DNA from: Spirochaetota bacterium
GTDB taxonomy: Bacteria; Spirochaetota; Spirochaetia; Treponematales; Rectinemataceae
NCBI GenBank assembly: GCA_022711355.1
Contig: JAKLFE010000024.1
Coordinates: forward strand, 1-61,627
Length of the DNA: 61,627 nucleotides
Direction of reading: 5' to 3'
Below are positions 27,245 through 35,571 of the stretch, piece after piece (position 1 is the first letter of the stretch; each line of letters opens with the position of its first letter). Under the pieces are notes generated by a model that worked only from the letters and a program-made list of their open reading frames with translations, did not search any database and was not told where the DNA came from. A program made the translations under genes and the position numbers.

Positions 27245-27955
27245 GGCCGTCCCTTGTCTTCTTCAGCTCTTCGTTCTCATAGCGATTCGCCTCGGCCTTG
27301 AACAGGAGCAAGGTCTGCATGGCGATCGCCGGCCAGGTCGTCCATCCCCCCGAGAAGGGCGGGGCCTCGAGGATCTCGCTTGTGGCGTAGAACTCGTAGG
27401 CCTCCCAGAACGCATCCGTGAAGAACTTCTTCACGTCGCCGAGGGCGATGAAGATCGGATTACCCTCCTCGTCCCGTACCTTCGTGTCGAGGAGCTTTCC
27501 TTCTCGACCCGGCCGCACGGTCTGGAGGTGCCTACCGGCCCGGAAGAGCCAGTAGGCGATCCTCAGTTTTTTTCGTCGGCGACCTTCTCGAGCTCCTTGG
27601 AGAATACTTCGGCCAGCTCGGTGATGAGGCCCTCGTACTCGAGGGGGCCCTGGTAGAGCTCCTTCGAGTTCGTGATCTGATGGACGCCCTTCGAGTTCTC
27701 GTAGCTCAGGTGCTTTATCGAGAGCAGCATCCCGGCGATCATTAGCTGGTCGTCGTTCGATACCTCGGTCTCGCCGCCCGTGACGCGGCCCTCGGCGTCG
27801 TACGAGAACTTCAGCGACGGCCGAGGCTTGAGCTTGCGCCGCAGCGCGATGTCGGGCACGCGGTAGGTGACGACGACCTGCTCGCCCTCCGGGAGATCCC
27901 GGTTTCCGTTGAAGAACGGGACATAGGTCCTCTTATCCTCGATCAGCTGGTTCAT
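27234..27955 (-). CDS. Tail assembly chaperone GT, made by -1 frameshift
   Basis: Frame 0 (the G protein) reads GAA AAA AAC TGA at its end. A slip of -1 on A AAA AAC continues as CTG AGG ATC and stays open for 110 further residues to 27234, giving a 240-residue fusion. The extension matches a frame that otherwise has only a poor GTG start. G and GT proteins load the tail tube on the tape measure, which is the next gene. The slippery heptamer occupies 27566-27572. Confidence 0.85.
27563..27955 (-). CDS. Tail assembly chaperone G
   Basis: This 130-residue protein begins at an ATG with GGAGCG upstream and has the mixed alpha/beta composition of small tail chaperones. It ends two codons after a slippery heptamer and is the product of normal termination. 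A small part of ribosomes would make the longer GT form. Placed between the tube protein and the tape measure. Confidence 0.8.
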   Translation of the reverse strand: MNQLIEDKRTYVPFFNGNRDLPEGEQVVVTYRVPDIALRRKLKPRPSLKFSYDAEGRVTGGETEVSNDDQLMIAGMLLSIKHLSYENSKGVHQITNSKELYQGPLEYEGLITELAEVFSKELEKVADEKN

Positions 27956-28007
27956 GCTCGCTCCTATCCATGATGTTCGGGGCGCCGCCAGGGGCGCCCC
28001 GGAGGGG

Positions 28008-28700
28008 TTACGCGATGTCCTCTTCGTAGTAGACGGGGTCGGCCCCGGTGAAGCGGAACTTCGAGGAGTAGGCCTGGTTGGAGCCGGACTTCGCCCCGAG
28101 GCTGACGCCGAAGAGCTCGATCTGGGCGAAGATGTAGGCGTAGGTCTCGCCCGAGACGTTCGTGTTCCGGATGACGCCCCGGATGTAGATCGGGTGGGAG
28201 TTGACCGCGCTCACCGTGATCGCTCCGGCGGCGTTCTTCTGGACGACCTTGAGGAACTGGTTCACGAGCCCTGAGGCCTCGCCGGTGACGCCGAGGGTGA
28301 AGACTCCCTCGAGGGTGCCGTCCGCGTCGGCCTTGCCCTTGCGGTACTTCTTGACCTTGTGCCGCAGGAGCGTGGTCTCCACCTCCTGCGCGTTGAAGTT
28401 CGCGCTCCAGCCCGAGGCATCGAGGAGCTCCGTCGCCGTGACCTGCTTGGCCTTGTCGCCGACGACCAGGACTTCGTCTCCGTCCGCGGGGAAGTAGTCC
28501 CCCACCGCCAGGTCGCCGAAGATGGACGCAGCGGCCGCCTTGGCTGTGATGATCCACCCGCCCTTGCCTTTGCCGGATCCCACGGCGCCGCCCGCGAGCT
28601 CGTCGAGGGTCTTCGTCGCGTCGCCTAGCTTCTCCGTGCCCAGAGTGACTTCCTCGATCGTGGCGTCGTCGCCGATGAGGGTCTTGTTTTCCGCTCCCAT
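28008..28700 (-). CDS. Major tail tube protein (probable)
   Basis: This 230-residue protein has a predominantly beta composition, with GWSANFNAQEVETTLLRHKVKKYRKG in its centre, and lies immediately before the tail chaperones. In siphophages that is the place of the tube protein. No contractile sheath gene is seen in this phage. A ribosome site GGAGTAGG precedes the ATG. The assignment is by position and size more than by motif. Confidence 0.65.
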   Translation of the reverse strand: MGAENKTLIGDDATIEEVTLGTEKLGDATKTLDELAGGAVGSGKGKGGWIITAKAAAASIFGDLAVGDYFPADGDEVLVVGDKAKQVTATELLDASGWSANFNAQEVETTLLRHKVKKYRKGKADADGTLEGVFTLGVTGEASGLVNQFLKVVQKNAAGAITVSAVNSHPIYIRGVIRNTNVSGETYAYIFAQIELFGVSLGAKSGSNQAYSSKFRFTGADPVYYEEDIA

Positions 28701-28703
28701 GTC

Positions 28704-28967
28704 CTACTCCTTTCCTTCGTGGTCTTCGTCCGGGGCTCGGGCGTCGGCTAAGCCACGCCCCTTCCACCGGCCCTTCTGCGCGCCCGAGGGCGCATCATGG
28801 GCGGCGGAGTCCGTCTCCGTCCTCGCCGCCTTGAATTCCTCGTGCTCCTCGAGCCCGAGGGACGTCGACGAACAGACACGGGCCTTGATGTGGCGCCGTC
28901 CGTCGACCGTCTCGTACTCGTAGCGCGAGACCAGGTCGCGAGCCCTCAAGAGCCGTTCGCTGATCAT
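28704..28967 (-). CDS. Small structural protein, Mu gp38-like
   Basis: This 87-residue protein starts at 28967 with AAAGGAG upstream. It is short, charged and lies between the tail-completion and tube genes, where Mu relatives have DUF2635-type genes. The match is by position and size; the sequence is not diagnostic. Confidence 0.5.
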   Translation of the reverse strand: MISERLLRARDLVSRYEYETVDGRRHIKARVCSSTSLGLEEHEEFKAARTETDSAAHDAPSGAQKGRWKGRGLADARAPDEDHEGKE

Positions 28968-28978
28968 TCGATGCTCCT

Positions 28979-29410
28979 TTACTCGCCCGCGGGATACGAG
29001 ATCGCCACGTAGTGGAGGTCGTCGATCCACGCGAGCTTCTCGTTGTCGGGGTCGCCGAGGATCCCGTCGTCCTCGCTGATCGAGGAGGTGATGCGCGTTC
29101 CCGCGATCGGGAGGCCCGCATCGTTCTCGAGGTGCAGCTCGTCCTTCAGGTACTCGGCGAGCGTCTCGCAGGCGGCGACCGCCTCGCGGCGGCCGGTCTC
29201 GCTCTCGCAGCTCCCCGAGACCGACACGTAGAGGCGGAGCTCGTGGGAGGACTGCGCGGCCTTCGGTGAGCGCGGGACGATGACCTTCCGCTCGAGCATC
29301 TTGATGTGCACGCCCGGCTCCTTGAGGGGGCTCGGGAGGTGGACCACCTTGAGGCCTGTCCGGCGCGCGAGCTGCTTCTCGAAGTAGTCGGCAGCCTGGT
29401 TTGCGGTCAT
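28979..29410 (-). CDS. Tail terminator-like protein (Mu gp37 type, DUF1834-like)
   Basis: This 143-residue protein has an alpha/beta layout with ELRLYVSVSG in the centre and SPAGE near the end. Such proteins cap the tail tube where it joins the head. It overlaps the virion morphogenesis gene by 4 bp. The order gp36-like, tail completion, terminator follows Mu-like siphophages such as B3. Confidence 0.6.
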   Translation of the reverse strand: MTANQAADYFEKQLARRTGLKVVHLPSPLKEPGVHIKMLERKVIVPRSPKAAQSSHELRLYVSVSGSCESETGRREAVAACETLAEYLKDELHLENDAGLPIAGTRITSSISEDDGILGDPDNEKLAWIDDLHYVAISYPAGE

Positions 29411-29976
29411 CCGAACACCCTCCTGGCGACCATGCGCTCGAGCACGGCCCTGCCGTCGGGGCCCAGCGCCATGAAGGGGCGCGCGGGGATGCGGACGCTC
29501 CGCCTGAGGATGAACAGGGCGCGCGGCTTCCCGGTCTTGCCTTTGCGTGCCATCACGACGGACTTCGCGAACCAGATCTGGTATCCGGCGGCCTTCATCC
29601 CGGAGATGCAGGCGCGAGGCGTGAGTCCGTACTGCCGCATGAAAGTACGGGTCTCGCGGCCCGCCGGAATCGCCAGGAACTTGGACTTCTTGGCCGTGAC
29701 CTCGCCACCGTAGTGGAGCAGCCGAGCTCCGGGGCGGTTCGTTCCGACGATCGCCCGGCCGCTCTCGACCCGGTGGGCGATCGACGCCATGAGGGCGCCC
29801 GAGTCCTGGAGCGGCTTGGCGTTACCCTTCACGGCCTGCGAGAGGGGAGCGTTGGGCGCCCAGGATCCCGTCTTGATGTTCTTGACGACCAGGCCCTCCG
29901 CGGCGACGCCGAGGACGTCGAGGAGCTCGGGATCCGCCATGCGGCGGTCGAGGGCGTCGAGGGTCTGGATGATCAC
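29407..29976 (-). CDS. Phage virion morphogenesis protein (Mu gpG / tail completion type)
   Basis: This 189-residue protein shows the features of the tail-completion family: an N-terminal helix, PLQDSGALMASIAHRVESG in the centre (the 'L.. SG.L..SI' signature), a GARLLHYGG motif and a C-terminal IPARPFMALG. In Mu this gene follows the F gene; here it sits after the capsid gene. It overlaps both neighbours by 4 bp. Confidence 0.85.
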   Translation of the reverse strand: MIIQTLDALDRRMADPELLDVLGVAAEGLVVKNIKTGSWAPNAPLSQAVKGNAKPLQDSGALMASIAHRVESGRAIVGTNRPGARLLHYGGEVTAKKSKFLAIPAGRETRTFMRQYGLTPRACISGMKAAGYQIWFAKSVVMARKGKTGKPRALFILRRSVRIPARPFMALGPDGRAVLERMVARRVFG

Positions 29977-30431
29977 GGATAGGGTCTCCTGTGAGCCTTC
30001 TTCACGGCGGCGACGGGAGGCTTGCCCTCCTGGGCGCTGCCGGCTTCGGGATAGTCGCCGAAGGCCGCGACGATGAGGTCCTTGGCTTTGATGCGGTACT
30101 CGCGGCCGGCCTCCTCGTGCCCCAGTTTCATGTGGAGCTCGTAGATGGTCATGTCCAGGACGATCTCGCGCATGACCGTGTCGTCGAGATCGAGCGGCCT
30201 GCCGAGGCGGGCCGCGATGGTGCCGATGTGGATGGTCGCCCGCTCGGCGGCTCGGACCACGGAGGCCACGTCGCCGTCGGCGAGCTGCGTGTATAGGGCG
30301 GGCGCGAGGCGATCGGCGACCTCGGACGCGGTAATGGGGCTTCCCTTCGCGGTGTAGGCGATCGAGAGCTGCTCCGTCACGGCGGCGGGATGCCGCGGGT
30401 CCAGGAGGTCGTCGAAATCGGTGATGCCCAT
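29973..30431 (-). CDS. Mu gp36-like head-tail protein (DUF1320)
   Basis: This 152-residue protein is acidic with several helices. It contains SEVADRLAPALYTQL and VLDMTIYELHMKLG, consistent with DUF1320 proteins, which are thought to form the head-tail connector. It is the first of the tail-module genes and has a 15-bp gap from the preceding small membrane protein. Confidence 0.75.
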   Translation of the reverse strand: MGITDFDDLLDPRHPAAVTEQLSIAYTAKGSPITASEVADRLAPALYTQLADGDVASVVRAAERATIHIGTIAARLGRPLDLDDTVMREIVLDMTIYELHMKLGHEEAGREYRIKAKDLIVAAFGDYPEAGSAQEGKPPVAAVKKAHRRPYP

Positions 30432-30446
30432 CGCGCCCGCCCTTCG

Positions 30447-30929
30447 TCAGGAGCCCGCGGCGGCCGGGGCCGGCGCGGCGGGGGCGACCTTCGGGGAGGA
30501 CCTCGGCTTACGGCTGTTCTTCTTCGCCATGGAAGCCTTCGTGGGGCTGCGGGCGCGCCGGGACTTCGCAGGGCCCTTATCGGCCGGCCGGATCCGCCCG
30601 GAATATAGGGCGCTCCACAGGTACAGTAGGCCGACGGCGGCGAGGCAGAGGAATTGGAGGATCTCGAGCATGGCCTGGGATCGGCGTAGGGAGGAGTACT
30701 GGCCGTTCACCTTCTCGATGGCCTCGGTGACCGTGGCCGCGATACCCTCCTCGAGGCCGGGGAAGGTGATGGCGAGGTCGCCCGTGATGATGGAGGGCAC
30801 GGGGAGGGACGGGGCCGCGTAGACCTTGACGGGGGACTGCAGGGGCACGTTCGGCGCGGCCACGAGGGGCGGCCCGCACACGGCCAGCGCGATGGCGACG
30901 AGGAAGGCGACGACGATGCGGTTCTTCAT
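30447..30929 (-). CDS. Small membrane protein with basic tail, unknown
   Basis: The start at 30929 has a very strong AAAGGAG site. The 160-residue product has a signal peptide (cleavage after LVAA near residue 24), one membrane helix (about 88-108, LQFLCLAAVGLLYLWSALY) and a strongly basic Lys/Arg/Ala/Pro tail. It sits just after the capsid gene's terminator, at the head of the tail module. I do not recognise it; a membrane or adsorption-related role is possible. Confidence 0.65.
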   Translation of the reverse strand: MKNRIVVAFLVAIALAVCGPPLVAAPNVPLQSPVKVYAAPSLPVPSIITGDLAITFPGLEEGIAATVTEAIEKVNGQYSSLRRSQAMLEILQFLCLAAVGLLYLWSALYSGRIRPADKGPAKSRRARSPTKASMAKKNSRKPRSSPKVAPAAPAPAAAGS

Positions 30930-30950
30930 ACGATCTCCTTTCGATCGGGC

Positions 30951-30998
30951 TTTCAAGAAACCCCGGCGGACGTTCGGTGCCCGATTCGTCCGCCGGGG
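30951..30998 (-). terminator. Intrinsic terminator after the capsid gene
   Basis: On the minus strand a 12-bp perfect stem (30961-30972 with 30987-30998) is followed by TTTCTTG. It separates the head module from the tail module; the tail genes could be expressed by partial read-through. Confidence 0.8.
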
Positions 30999-31029
30999 CG
31001 TAGTTCCTATGCCGCTATGCGGCAATGGT

Positions 31030-32022
31030 TCAGGTGAGGACCTGGGCCTTGATGAGGCCCTTGACGTTGACGACGGGTAGGGGCTTGGACTCGGCGATGA
31101 CGTTGACGCCGGAAGGGTCTTTCTTCTCCTCGTAGTCGGCGTAGAACGGGAGCGCCTGCTGGCCGGCGCCGAGGGAGTCCAGGCCGGCGTAGAGCATCTT
31201 GTGCCCGGCGCCCTTGTCGACGACGAGGAGGTGCTTGGCGGGGATGACCGGGTCGGCGGCCCTGGTCTCGAGGTTGCGGTAGGTCTGCGGGAGGAGCTGG
31301 ATCGTGAAGCCGCCACCGAAGGAGATCCCGCTCGTGGAGACGACTGCGATGGAGCTGTTCTTGATGTCGCCGACGAGGTCACAGAGGACCGCGAAGACGT
31401 CGAAGCCACAGCCGAGGAGGACGTCGTTCCCGTCGACGCCCTGGGCCTTGAGGCGCAGAACGATGGCCTCGACGGCCTTGATGACGTCGGAGATCTTCGC
31501 CCCGGTGGCGTCGAACTTCTTGGGGACGTCCGCGGAGGCGTCGCCGATGGAGCCGTACTCGACCTCGTAGTCCTCGAGGACGCCGCCCTCGCCCTGGAGC
31601 CAGTAGGCGATCTTCCCGGTCAGGGACTGGATGGCGAGGGCTTCCGCGGTGGCGCGGCAGCCGCGGCGCAGGCGGTCGATGATGTTGTCGATCTCCTGCT
31701 GGATGCTCGTCTCGTTGAAGGACCGGAGGTTGTTGAGGTCGGCCCCGGAGATGAACTCGCTGGGGTTCACCGGCTGGGGCTCGATGAGGGTGATGCTGCC
31801 GCCCGAGGCCTTCATCGGGTAGGAGTGGGTCCCGCGCCGGACGACGGGGAGGTTCTCGGGGTTGAGGCCGAGGTCCTTCGCGCCGACGACGGGACGGGGG
31901 ATGTTCCGCACGTCGGAGAAGAGCAGGTCCATGATGGGCGTCTTCAGCTCGGGGAGGCGCGTCATCGTCGCGACGATGGCCTCCGGGGTGAAGTACTTGC
32001 GCAGGTTGAGTTCGAAGGGCAT
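31030..32022 (-). CDS. Major capsid protein (lambda gpE-like family)
   Basis: This 330-residue protein fits the phage capsid E family: an N-terminal FTPEAIVATMTRLPE, a central EFISGADLNNLRSFNE and a conserved C-terminal half. It has a strong GGAGGAGAGG ribosome site, as expected for the most abundant product. It follows the decoration protein by 12 bp and is terminated by a strong hairpin. Confidence 0.85.
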   Translation of the reverse strand: MPFELNLRKYFTPEAIVATMTRLPELKTPIMDLLFSDVRNIPRPVVGAKDLGLNPENLPVVRRGTHSYPMKASGGSITLIEPQPVNPSEFISGADLNNLRSFNETSIQQEIDNIIDRLRRGCRATAEALAIQSLTGKIAYWLQGEGGVLEDYEVEYGSIGDASADVPKKFDATGAKISDVIKAVEAIVLRLKAQGVDGNDVLLGCGFDVFAVLCDLVGDIKNSSIAVVSTSGISFGGGFTIQLLPQTYRNLETRAADPVIPAKHLLVVDKGAGHKMLYAGLDSLGAGQQALPFYADYEEKKDPSGVNVIAESKPLPVVNVKGLIKAQVLT

Positions 32023-32034
32023 GTCCTCTCCTCC

Positions 32035-32622
32035 TTAGATGGCGAAGATGCCGATGGCCTTGAGGGCCGCGATGTCCTCGGCGTCGGCGGCCGAGGACCC
32101 CGTGAGGACGAGGCTCCGATTGACCGTGCCGTGGACCAGCACGCTGGCGGAATCGTCCTCCTCCGTGTCGCACGCGCCGACGTTGACGCCGACCGGGCGG
32201 GTCTTGTGGGCGATGAGGACGGTCTTCCCCGCGGCGGGGGCCGTGGTGAACGTGGCGGAGACCTCGCCGGTCTCGTAGTTCACCGTGCCCTCGCCGTCGC
32301 CCTCGAGGCGGCCGTGGCCGTCGTCGACCAGGGACTGGGCCGCCACGTTGTTGTTGTCGATCTTGACGGACCCCGGCAGGACCGGCGCCGGCGAGAGGGT
32401 CGCGGTGAAGGCCTTGTTGGCGCCGTCGACCGTGCCGGTCATGGCGACGCCCGTAGTCTTCTTGTGGGCGATCGTCTTCCCGTCCTCGTCCTTGGCGACG
32501 ATCTGCCCGTCGGCGATGTCGCCCGAGTCGGCGAGGACCACCATGCTCCCGCTGATGGGCGGATGAACCTGTGCGACGACGTGGGACACGTCGCCCGTGA
32601 TCTTCCCCAGAACGGCTTTCAT
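32035..32622 (-). CDS. Capsid decoration protein (lambda gpD-like)
   Basis: This 195-residue Gly/Ala/Asp-rich beta protein has no transmembrane segment. Head-decoration proteins are placed between protease and capsid genes in many siphophages, as here. A gpD-like tail (VLVHGTVNRSLV, ALKAIGIFAI) is visible. It has an extra 80-residue N-terminal insert compared with lambda gpD. Confidence 0.75.
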   Translation of the reverse strand: MKAVLGKITGDVSHVVAQVHPPISGSMVVLADSGDIADGQIVAKDEDGKTIAHKKTTGVAMTGTVDGANKAFTATLSPAPVLPGSVKIDNNNVAAQSLVDDGHGRLEGDGEGTVNYETGEVSATFTTAPAAGKTVLIAHKTRPVGVNVGACDTEEDDSASVLVHGTVNRSLVLTGSSAADAEDIAALKAIGIFAI

Positions 32623-32634
32623 GCTGTTCTCTCC

Positions 32635-33672
32635 TTACACCTTGTGGTTGAACGCCGAGAGGTCGAGCGGCTTCTTGTCCGCGCCCTCGTCCGCGAAGAC
32701 CTCGCGCCCCTCGGTCACCGGCAGGGGGATGGCCTCGAGCACGCGGCGCAGAACCTCGAGCCCGGAGACCTTCTCCTTCTTGGTCGGGTCGGCCTCGTCG
32801 GCGAGCTCGATCGTCTCGGCGTCGACCAGGCGGTCGGCGAGCTCGAGGACGAGTCCCTGCCTCACCACGGGAATCCGGCCCTTCATGGCCGCCTTGATCC
32901 CCTCCTTGGCGTTCGACAGGACCACGGCCTTCGAATCGGCGAGCTCCTTCTTCAGGCGCTCGTTCTCTTCCTGAGCTCCCACGTCTTCCTCCTTGCCGGT
33001 CTTGCCGGCGGCGCTCGTGAGCTGGTCCGCAAAGTTCTGCATCTCCGTGCGGAGCGAGTCGGGGATGGCGGCCCCGGAGAGCAGCATCTCGGACGCCATG
33101 GTCGTGAGTTCGCCTAGGGCCTTCAGCGCGTCCTTGAGTGGCCAGCCGGCGCGGCCCTTGTCCGCGATGCGCTGGAGCGCCGCGGCGACGTCCTCCGGCC
33201 GATTCCCGACCTGAGGCGCCGCGGGCTGCTCGTCCGCGAAGATGGCCGCCCGGTCGGCCTCGCCGAAGCAGAGCACGCCGAGATCCGCGAAGACCTTGAG
33301 GTCGCGGATCTTGGGCGGCACCGCCCCGAGGAAGCCGACGTGGTGCAGATAGCGTTTGCGGTCGGAGGCGCGGCGGGGAATGCCGACGGAGAGGTGTCCG
33401 TAGAACTTCTCGTCGACGGCGTCCGCGAGGACGTCGTTGATCTCCATCTCGCCCACGAGGCTTTCGCCTCCTTCGGCGAGCTCGACCTTCGTGACGTCCC
33501 CGAACTTGGGCATCCAGTCGGCGAGCTCGTGGCCGAGGGTCACCGGGCTCTGGCCGTCGAAGGTCGCAGCGACCTCGGCGAGATCCTCTTTCGTCACCCG
33601 TACGCCGCTCCCGTCCTGACCGAACATCCCGACGTGAGCCAGCTCTCTCTTGAGCTTCTTCATGGCCCTCAT
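32635..33672 (-). CDS. Head maturation protease and scaffold (Mu gpI-like)
   Basis: This 345-residue protein has an N-terminal protease domain (about 1-150, with GHELADWMPKFGDVTKVEL) and a C-terminal coiled scaffold (ERLKKELADSKAV). In Mu the scaffold Z is a separate internal start in the same frame. A second ATG at 33663 has the better ribosome site (GAGGG), so the true start may be three codons in. A late-promoter element lies 23 bp upstream. A degraded copy of its first 35 codons is found at 34604-34706. Confidence 0.85.
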   Translation of the reverse strand: MRAMKKLKRELAHVGMFGQDGSGVRVTKEDLAEVAATFDGQSPVTLGHELADWMPKFGDVTKVELAEGGESLVGEMEINDVLADAVDEKFYGHLSVGIPRRASDRKRYLHHVGFLGAVPPKIRDLKVFADLGVLCFGEADRAAIFADEQPAAPQVGNRPEDVAAALQRIADKGRAGWPLKDALKALGELTTMASEMLLSGAAIPDSLRTEMQNFADQLTSAAGKTGKEEDVGAQEENERLKKELADSKAVVLSNAKEGIKAAMKGRIPVVRQGLVLELADRLVDAETIELADEADPTKKEKVSGLEVLRRVLEAIPLPVTEGREVFADEGADKKPLDLSAFNHKV

Positions 33673-33720
33673 CGTAAGTCGGGGATGAGAGTCACGCTCA
33701 AATGTGGGGAAGACGTGTTC
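33673..33720 (-). promoter_or_regulatory. Late promoter of the head/tail operon
   Basis: The 14-bp element CGCTCAAATGTGGG (33695-33708; CCCACATTTGAGCG on the coding strand) recurs at 44419-44432 before the lysis operon. TTGAGC within it could be a -35, followed at 19 bp by TACGAT. It is likely the site for a late activator. Confidence 0.6.
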
Positions 33721-33843
33721 ACTGGAAGGTCATTTTCTATCTTGTGATGCGAAAAAAGCCATGAAGGCATGCTTAGTCGACCATGAAATAATGACGATAT
33801 CTATGTTGGATGAATCCTAAAAATCCACGGAGTTTAGAATACC

Positions 33844-34272
33844 ATGGACGAAGAAGGACGTTGGGCTCAGATCGCAGAGCTAGATGACCAACTGCTTATT
33901 GGATGTGTTGTTATATCTGAATGGTGTAGTTTTATTTCAAGGGAAGCAGAAACTGCCTACGCAAAGGGTGCATTTCTTGCAGCAATTCTAACTGCAGTAT
34001 CCGGCATAGAAACTTACCTTAGATCAGAGTATTCTACTACTGGAAAAGAGTGTTTATTTGAACTGATTGATGGCTCCCCGATCTCTGTCGATCTAAAAGA
34101 CCATCTGCACAAGCTGCGGAAATATCGCAACAAATGGGTTCATGTTGACTCACCTTGGGATGACCGACTTCCTCTTCAGAAGACAGACGAGATAGAAATG
34201 GAACTAGAACAGATGTCTTTCTTTGCAGTCAGCTGTCTCCTCCAAACCCTATACGAGAACCAGGGGGTATGA
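33844..34272 (+). CDS. HEPN-domain protein, AT-rich cargo
   Basis: This 142-residue helical protein is transcribed against the late genes and has much lower GC than its neighbours. It carries R95-N-K-W-V-H100, the R-x4-H motif of HEPN RNases, preceded by helices with AAILTAVSGIETYLR. HEPN proteins act in toxin-antitoxin, CRISPR and abortive-infection systems as RNA-cleaving toxins. Here no antitoxin partner is beside it. A lysogenic defence gene is a fair guess but unproven. Confidence 0.65.
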   Translation: MDEEGRWAQIAELDDQLLIGCVVISEWCSFISREAETAYAKGAFLAAILTAVSGIETYLRSEYSTTGKECLFELIDGSPISVDLKDHLHKLRKYRNKWVHVDSPWDDRLPLQKTDEIEMELEQMSFFAVSCLLQTLYENQGV

Positions 34273-34603
34273 TAGAGAACTCCTGAATAATATGGCGTTT
34301 TCGGGTATACTATAATTCTAGGCGAGCTTATATTCTGTTATTCATCGACTAATCTCAAAAATATTGTTAACAATACATTCGGTGATTTCATGATTAGCCC
34401 AAAAAATTAAAACCTCATTAGGAAAGATACCGATCCCTGTGGTTTGTTAAAGCAACACACACGGATATCCGCCTTTCTCTCCATCTCGTCTATATAACTT
34501 AAGCCGTCTGTAGCGACATCTCCCCTCTGCAAATCGTCGAACTTTGGATTCATTCTACGAAATCACAACTTAAAGTTATGAACCTGCACTATCAAAAGTA
34601 TCA
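34273..34603. other. AT-rich non-coding stretch
   Basis: About 330 bases with no convincing gene. A TATACTATAAT cluster near 34306 could be a promoter -10. The stretch probably came with the HEPN cargo. Confidence 0.4.
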
Positions 34604-34706
34604 GGAGCCTCGGCGTGATCTTCTTTCGTCACCCGCGCCTGGCTCCCGTCCTGACTGAACATTCCGGCGTAAGCCTGCTTTGACTTGAGCTTCGTTATTG
34701 ACCTCA
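34604..34706 (-). pseudogene. Degraded copy of the 5' end of the protease/scaffold gene
   Basis: Reading from ATG at 34706, about 35 codons are homologous to the first 35 codons of the gene at 32635-33672: MRSITKLK aligns with MRAMKKLK, GMFSQDGSQARVTKED with GMFGQDGSGVRVTKED. DNA identity is about 75-80% over 110 bases. The frame is lost beyond that. It lies just before the methyltransferase. Confidence 0.85.
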
Positions 34707-34748
34707 TTGTAGGCGCATGGGTGAGGATCGCATGATAATGGGTATGTA

Positions 34749-35522
34749 CTAGGCGACAGAGCGTAGGGATGCTCGTGCTTCGACAACGCGCTCACCCGCC
34801 TGAGCGGCGAAGACGGGATCCTTCTCAATGCCGATGAAGTGCCTCCCCGAGGGGATGCAGGCCAGGGCAGTCGTGCCCGAGCCAATACAGTTGTCGAGGA
34901 CAATAGCATCAGGCTCGGTGTAGGACTTGACGATCCACTCGAATAGGGCTACTGGTTTCTGGGTCGGATGGAAAAGCCGTCTTGCGCCATTTCCGTTTGT
35001 CTCGCGGGAGAACTCGAGGATGCTCGTCGGGTAGCGGCGCCCCGGATTATTAACCCCGATCACGCGCGTTTTCTTGTACACACCCGCGGCCTTCTCGCCT
35101 CCAGCCCGATATCGGTAGGGGCGACCGGCGGTGAACTGCGGATGGTAGGCGGGCAAGCGTGGATAGAATACGAGTATCGACTCGTGGCGGCGGAGCGGCA
35201 TCCTATTCGCGTTGAGAAAGCCGACGGGCGCGGACTTGTCCCACACGAGGTCGTAGCGGAACCAGGAACGGCAGGCGTTGACCAGGTCGGTCGTGAAGGG
35301 CTGCGTGGCCGTCAGGATGATGGCGCCTCGAGGGGCAAGGAGCCGTTTGTACTCGGCGAAAAGCCGGTCGAGCGGCAGGCGCTTATCCCAAGCGCAGTCG
35401 GTCACGCCGTAAGGCAGGTCGCAGAGGATGAGGTCGATGCTCGCGCCCGGCAGACGCGGCATGACATCCAGGCAGTCGCCGGAGATGATCCGATCCAGGT
35501 ATGGGCGTATGGCGTTGTTCAT
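34749..35522 (-). CDS. DNA methyltransferase, N6-adenine/N4-cytosine type (beta class)
   Basis: This 257-residue protein carries DLPYG (a DPPY variant, about residues 36-40) as the catalytic motif and, near the C-terminus, NCIGSGTTA as the AdoMet-binding FxGxG-type motif. The DPPY-first order is typical of the beta class. There is no restriction gene. A phage-borne solitary methyltransferase most often protects its own DNA from host restriction or modifies promoters. It has higher GC than the cargo on either side. Confidence 0.9.
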   Translation of the reverse strand: MNNAIRPYLDRIISGDCLDVMPRLPGASIDLILCDLPYGVTDCAWDKRLPLDRLFAEYKRLLAPRGAIILTATQPFTTDLVNACRSWFRYDLVWDKSAPVGFLNANRMPLRRHESILVFYPRLPAYHPQFTAGRPYRYRAGGEKAAGVYKKTRVIGVNNPGRRYPTSILEFSRETNGNGARRLFHPTQKPVALFEWIVKSYTEPDAIVLDNCIGSGTTALACIPSGRHFIGIEKDPVFAAQAGERVVEARASLRSVA

Positions 35523-35571
35523 GGTGGGAGCCTAGCTCCCGAAGGTTAAGCGTGTTTCAAGAGCTGGGCGT

